Source: Gemmatales bacterium (GTDB lineage Bacteria; Planctomycetota; Planctomycetia; Gemmatales; Gemmataceae). From it: a stretch of DNA of 64,000 nucleotides. Of this stretch, positions 62,554 to 64,000 are shown in pieces. The translations under genes were made by a program, and so were the position numbers. Each line of letters begins with the position of its first letter. Position 1 is the first letter of the stretch. The stretch is from positions 248,001 to 312,000 of the forward strand of contig BPJP01000005.1 in NCBI GenBank assembly GCA_026004675.1, written 5' to 3'. Below the pieces are notes generated by a model, which had not been told where the DNA came from, searched no databases, and worked only from the letters and a program-made list of their open reading frames with translations.

Positions 62554-62844
62554 ATGTGGTTTTGGATTCGCGAACTTGGCGGCTGGGCACTCGTCGGTTT
62601 GGGACTGTTCGGCTTTTATATCTGTGCCGCACTTTTGAGCGGCTCCCCTCCTCGTCTCATTGAAAGCATACCGATGACTTTCATATCCTTCATCGTGTTT
62701 CGTGGCGGCATCCAGTTGCTCAAGACCGCGGTGGCGGCCAGGATTTGCCTGGAAGCGGATCGCCGACTCTCTGACGAAGGCCAACAACGTCCGCCGCGCC
62801 GCGACGAACGTCCCAAGCCCATGTCACGCCCCGCCGTGAGGTGA
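62554..62844 (+). CDS. Small membrane protein
   Basis: 96 residues from ATG 62554. Two membrane helices (about 8-30 GGWALVGLGLFGFYICAALL, and 38-62) precede a basic, Arg/Pro-rich tail. It lies 26 bases after the previous gene and 9 bases before the next, so it is part of the same transcription unit. Unknown family; small two-helix proteins beside DUF58 genes recur in planctomycetes, as I recall. Confidence 0.75.
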   Translation: MWFWIRELGGWALVGLGLFGFYICAALLSGSPPRLIESIPMTFISFIVFRGGIQLLKTAVAARICLEADRRLSDEGQQRPPRRDERPKPMSRPAVR

Positions 62845-62853
62845 CATCTGGCC

Positions 62854-63747
62854 ATGAAAGCGGAAAGCTATTTGCGTCCCGAAGTCATCCGGCAAGTTGG
62901 CCGACTCGATTTGCGGGCGAAATTCATCGTCGAAGGATTCCTTGCCGGGTTGCATGCCAGTCCCTACCACGGCTTCTCCGTCGAGTTCAGCGAACATCGG
63001 AAATATGTGCCCGGCGACGATCTGAAAGACCTCGATTGGAACATTTATGCCAAGACCGAAAAGTTCTATATCAAGAAATTCCAAGCCGAGACCAACGTCA
63101 CCGGCTACCTGGTCATGGACCTGAGCGGCTCCATGGCGTACACCTATCGCCAGGAATTGACCAAGTTCGAATACGGCATTTGTCTGGCGGCAGCTTTGGG
63201 GTACCTGATGATCCACCAGCAGGACCCCGTAGGGTTGATCACTTTTGACACGCAAATTCGCTCAGCCCTGCAGCCTCACAGCAAGCGAACCCAACTGGGG
63301 GCCATCCTGGCTCATCTCTCAAACCTCCAGCCCAGTGGGACAACAGATGTCGCCAACTGTTTGCATCAGGTGGCGGCCATGGTCCGCAGCAAAGGGCTTG
63401 TCATGGTCTTCAGCGATCTGTTGACCGAACCCGCTCCGGTCATCGACGCCCTCCATCACCTTCGTCATCGCGGCCATGAAGTCATTCTTTTTCATATTCT
63501 GGACGAGGCCGAAGTCCGTTTTCCCTTCGAAGGCATTGTCGAATTCGAAGATGTCGAAGACCACCAACGCCTCACCGTCGACGCCTTGGGCATGCGAACC
63601 GATTATCTTGAAGCACTCGCCGAATTCCGCGACCATTACCGGGAAGAATGTTCCAAAGCGAATGTCGATTACGTTGAGATCGATACGAGCATCGGCTTCG
63701 ACAAAGCCCTCATGGAATACCTGGTGCAACGCAAGAAGCGGTTTTAG
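62854..63747 (+). CDS. DUF58/vWA-domain protein
   Basis: 297 residues from ATG 62854, nine bases after the preceding gene. The DUF58 signature is EFSEHRKYVPGDDLKDLDWNIYAKTEKFYIKKF, and a vWA MIDAS follows as VMDLSGSMAYTY (DxSxS). No membrane segments, so cytoplasmic. Normally encoded beside a MoxR ATPase and BatA/BatB-type vWA proteins; here it is the last gene of the unit and a partner MoxR may lie beyond the window. Confidence 0.95.
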   Translation: MKAESYLRPEVIRQVGRLDLRAKFIVEGFLAGLHASPYHGFSVEFSEHRKYVPGDDLKDLDWNIYAKTEKFYIKKFQAETNVTGYLVMDLSGSMAYTYRQELTKFEYGICLAAALGYLMIHQQDPVGLITFDTQIRSALQPHSKRTQLGAILAHLSNLQPSGTTDVANCLHQVAAMVRSKGLVMVFSDLLTEPAPVIDALHHLRHRGHEVILFHILDEAEVRFPFEGIVEFEDVEDHQRLTVDALGMRTDYLEALAEFRDHYREECSKANVDYVEIDTSIGFDKALMEYLVQRKKRF

Positions 63748-64000
63748 TCTTCCGTCCTTTGCCATTTTTGCCAGATTCAGCCAACGCCCTGACTGAGCCT
63801 TCCGCTGCTTTTCCGCCGTGAACGAAGGTCTGGTCAGACGCGCAATCGCTACGCTTTGTCATTGGCACGGACCATCATAGCGACGGGCATATCACTTCTT
63901 CGCAACCACGAAGGCGCAGTGAAAAAGGCAACATGCCGCCGTCCCTGGTGATCGGAGCGGCTACGCCTGAGAAAGCACTTGACGCTGTCGTCCACCCTGG
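63748..64000. other. Non-coding tail of the window
   Basis: 253 bases after the last DUF58 gene with no gene I can support on either strand and no clear terminator. A short frame at 63476-63796 is a shadow of the DUF58 gene. Confidence 0.5.

Overview
The window looks like a chromosomal segment of a planctomycete, most likely from the Gemmata group. The evidence is a DUF1501 protein with a Tat signal, a secreted protease with an N-terminal LESLEDR sorting motif, three membrane-type Hanks kinases with the fused N-terminal helices typical of the phylum, a TIGR03067-like protein, and many Tat or lipoprotein signals. No rRNA, tRNA or CRISPR array was seen.

Region 1 (1-9788) is accessory DNA. Positions 1 to about 7600 look like a decayed integron cassette array: short genes on the + strand are separated by attC-like hairpins (462, 1236, 2575, 4679, 6842, remnant at 7563). 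The C-terminal tail of an IntI-like tyrosine recombinase (3613-3753) is followed by a cluster of core-like sites and hairpins (3766-3905) and then an Fe-S HhH-GPD glycosylase cassette. Integrase remnant and cassettes point the same way, as in inverse integrons. A broken IS1182-like element (4748-5771) sits inside an attC core with a TTAG target duplication. Two 336-bp repeat copies and a 122-bp dispersed repeat lie around it. Two toxin-antitoxin pairs (6231-6829, 7648-8243) and a MORN-repeat membrane protein follow.

Region 2 (9789-25132) is a signalling and cell-envelope block: an ECF-like sigma factor abutting a kinase with TPRs, which is co-transcribed with a matrixin-like protease; a second kinase, ndk and a DUF1501 protein; a third kinase homologue that lacks its catalytic Asp and carries 82-residue tandem Pro/Thr/Ala repeats; a secreted HExxH peptidase; and two tiny envelope proteins.

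Region 3 (25133-57500) is mostly core metabolism: a Crp/Fnr regulator, Gfo/Idh oxidoreductase plus ROK kinase, arsC, a RidA-like protein, an MFS transporter with a large hydrophilic insert, cinA, purL, amidohydrolase, MtfA-like peptidase, a DegT aminotransferase, fmt-rsmB-cobI-cobJ, a class I aminotransferase, a fused FAD/Fe-S oxidoreductase, argB and a choline-kinase-like phosphotransferase.

Region 4 (57641-63747) is a one-way set: SpoVR, a small unknown protein, a DUF58/vWA protein, two membrane proteins and a second DUF58/vWA protein.

A cross-cutting feature: every frameshift I could reconstruct (about a dozen) is repaired by deleting one base, usually from a homopolymer. Nine lie in the cassette/IS region, where real decay is plausible. 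Three lie in A6-A7 tracts of otherwise intact genes at 53.4, 61.1 and 61.7 kb, where sequencing error, recent mutation or transcriptional slippage are all possible.
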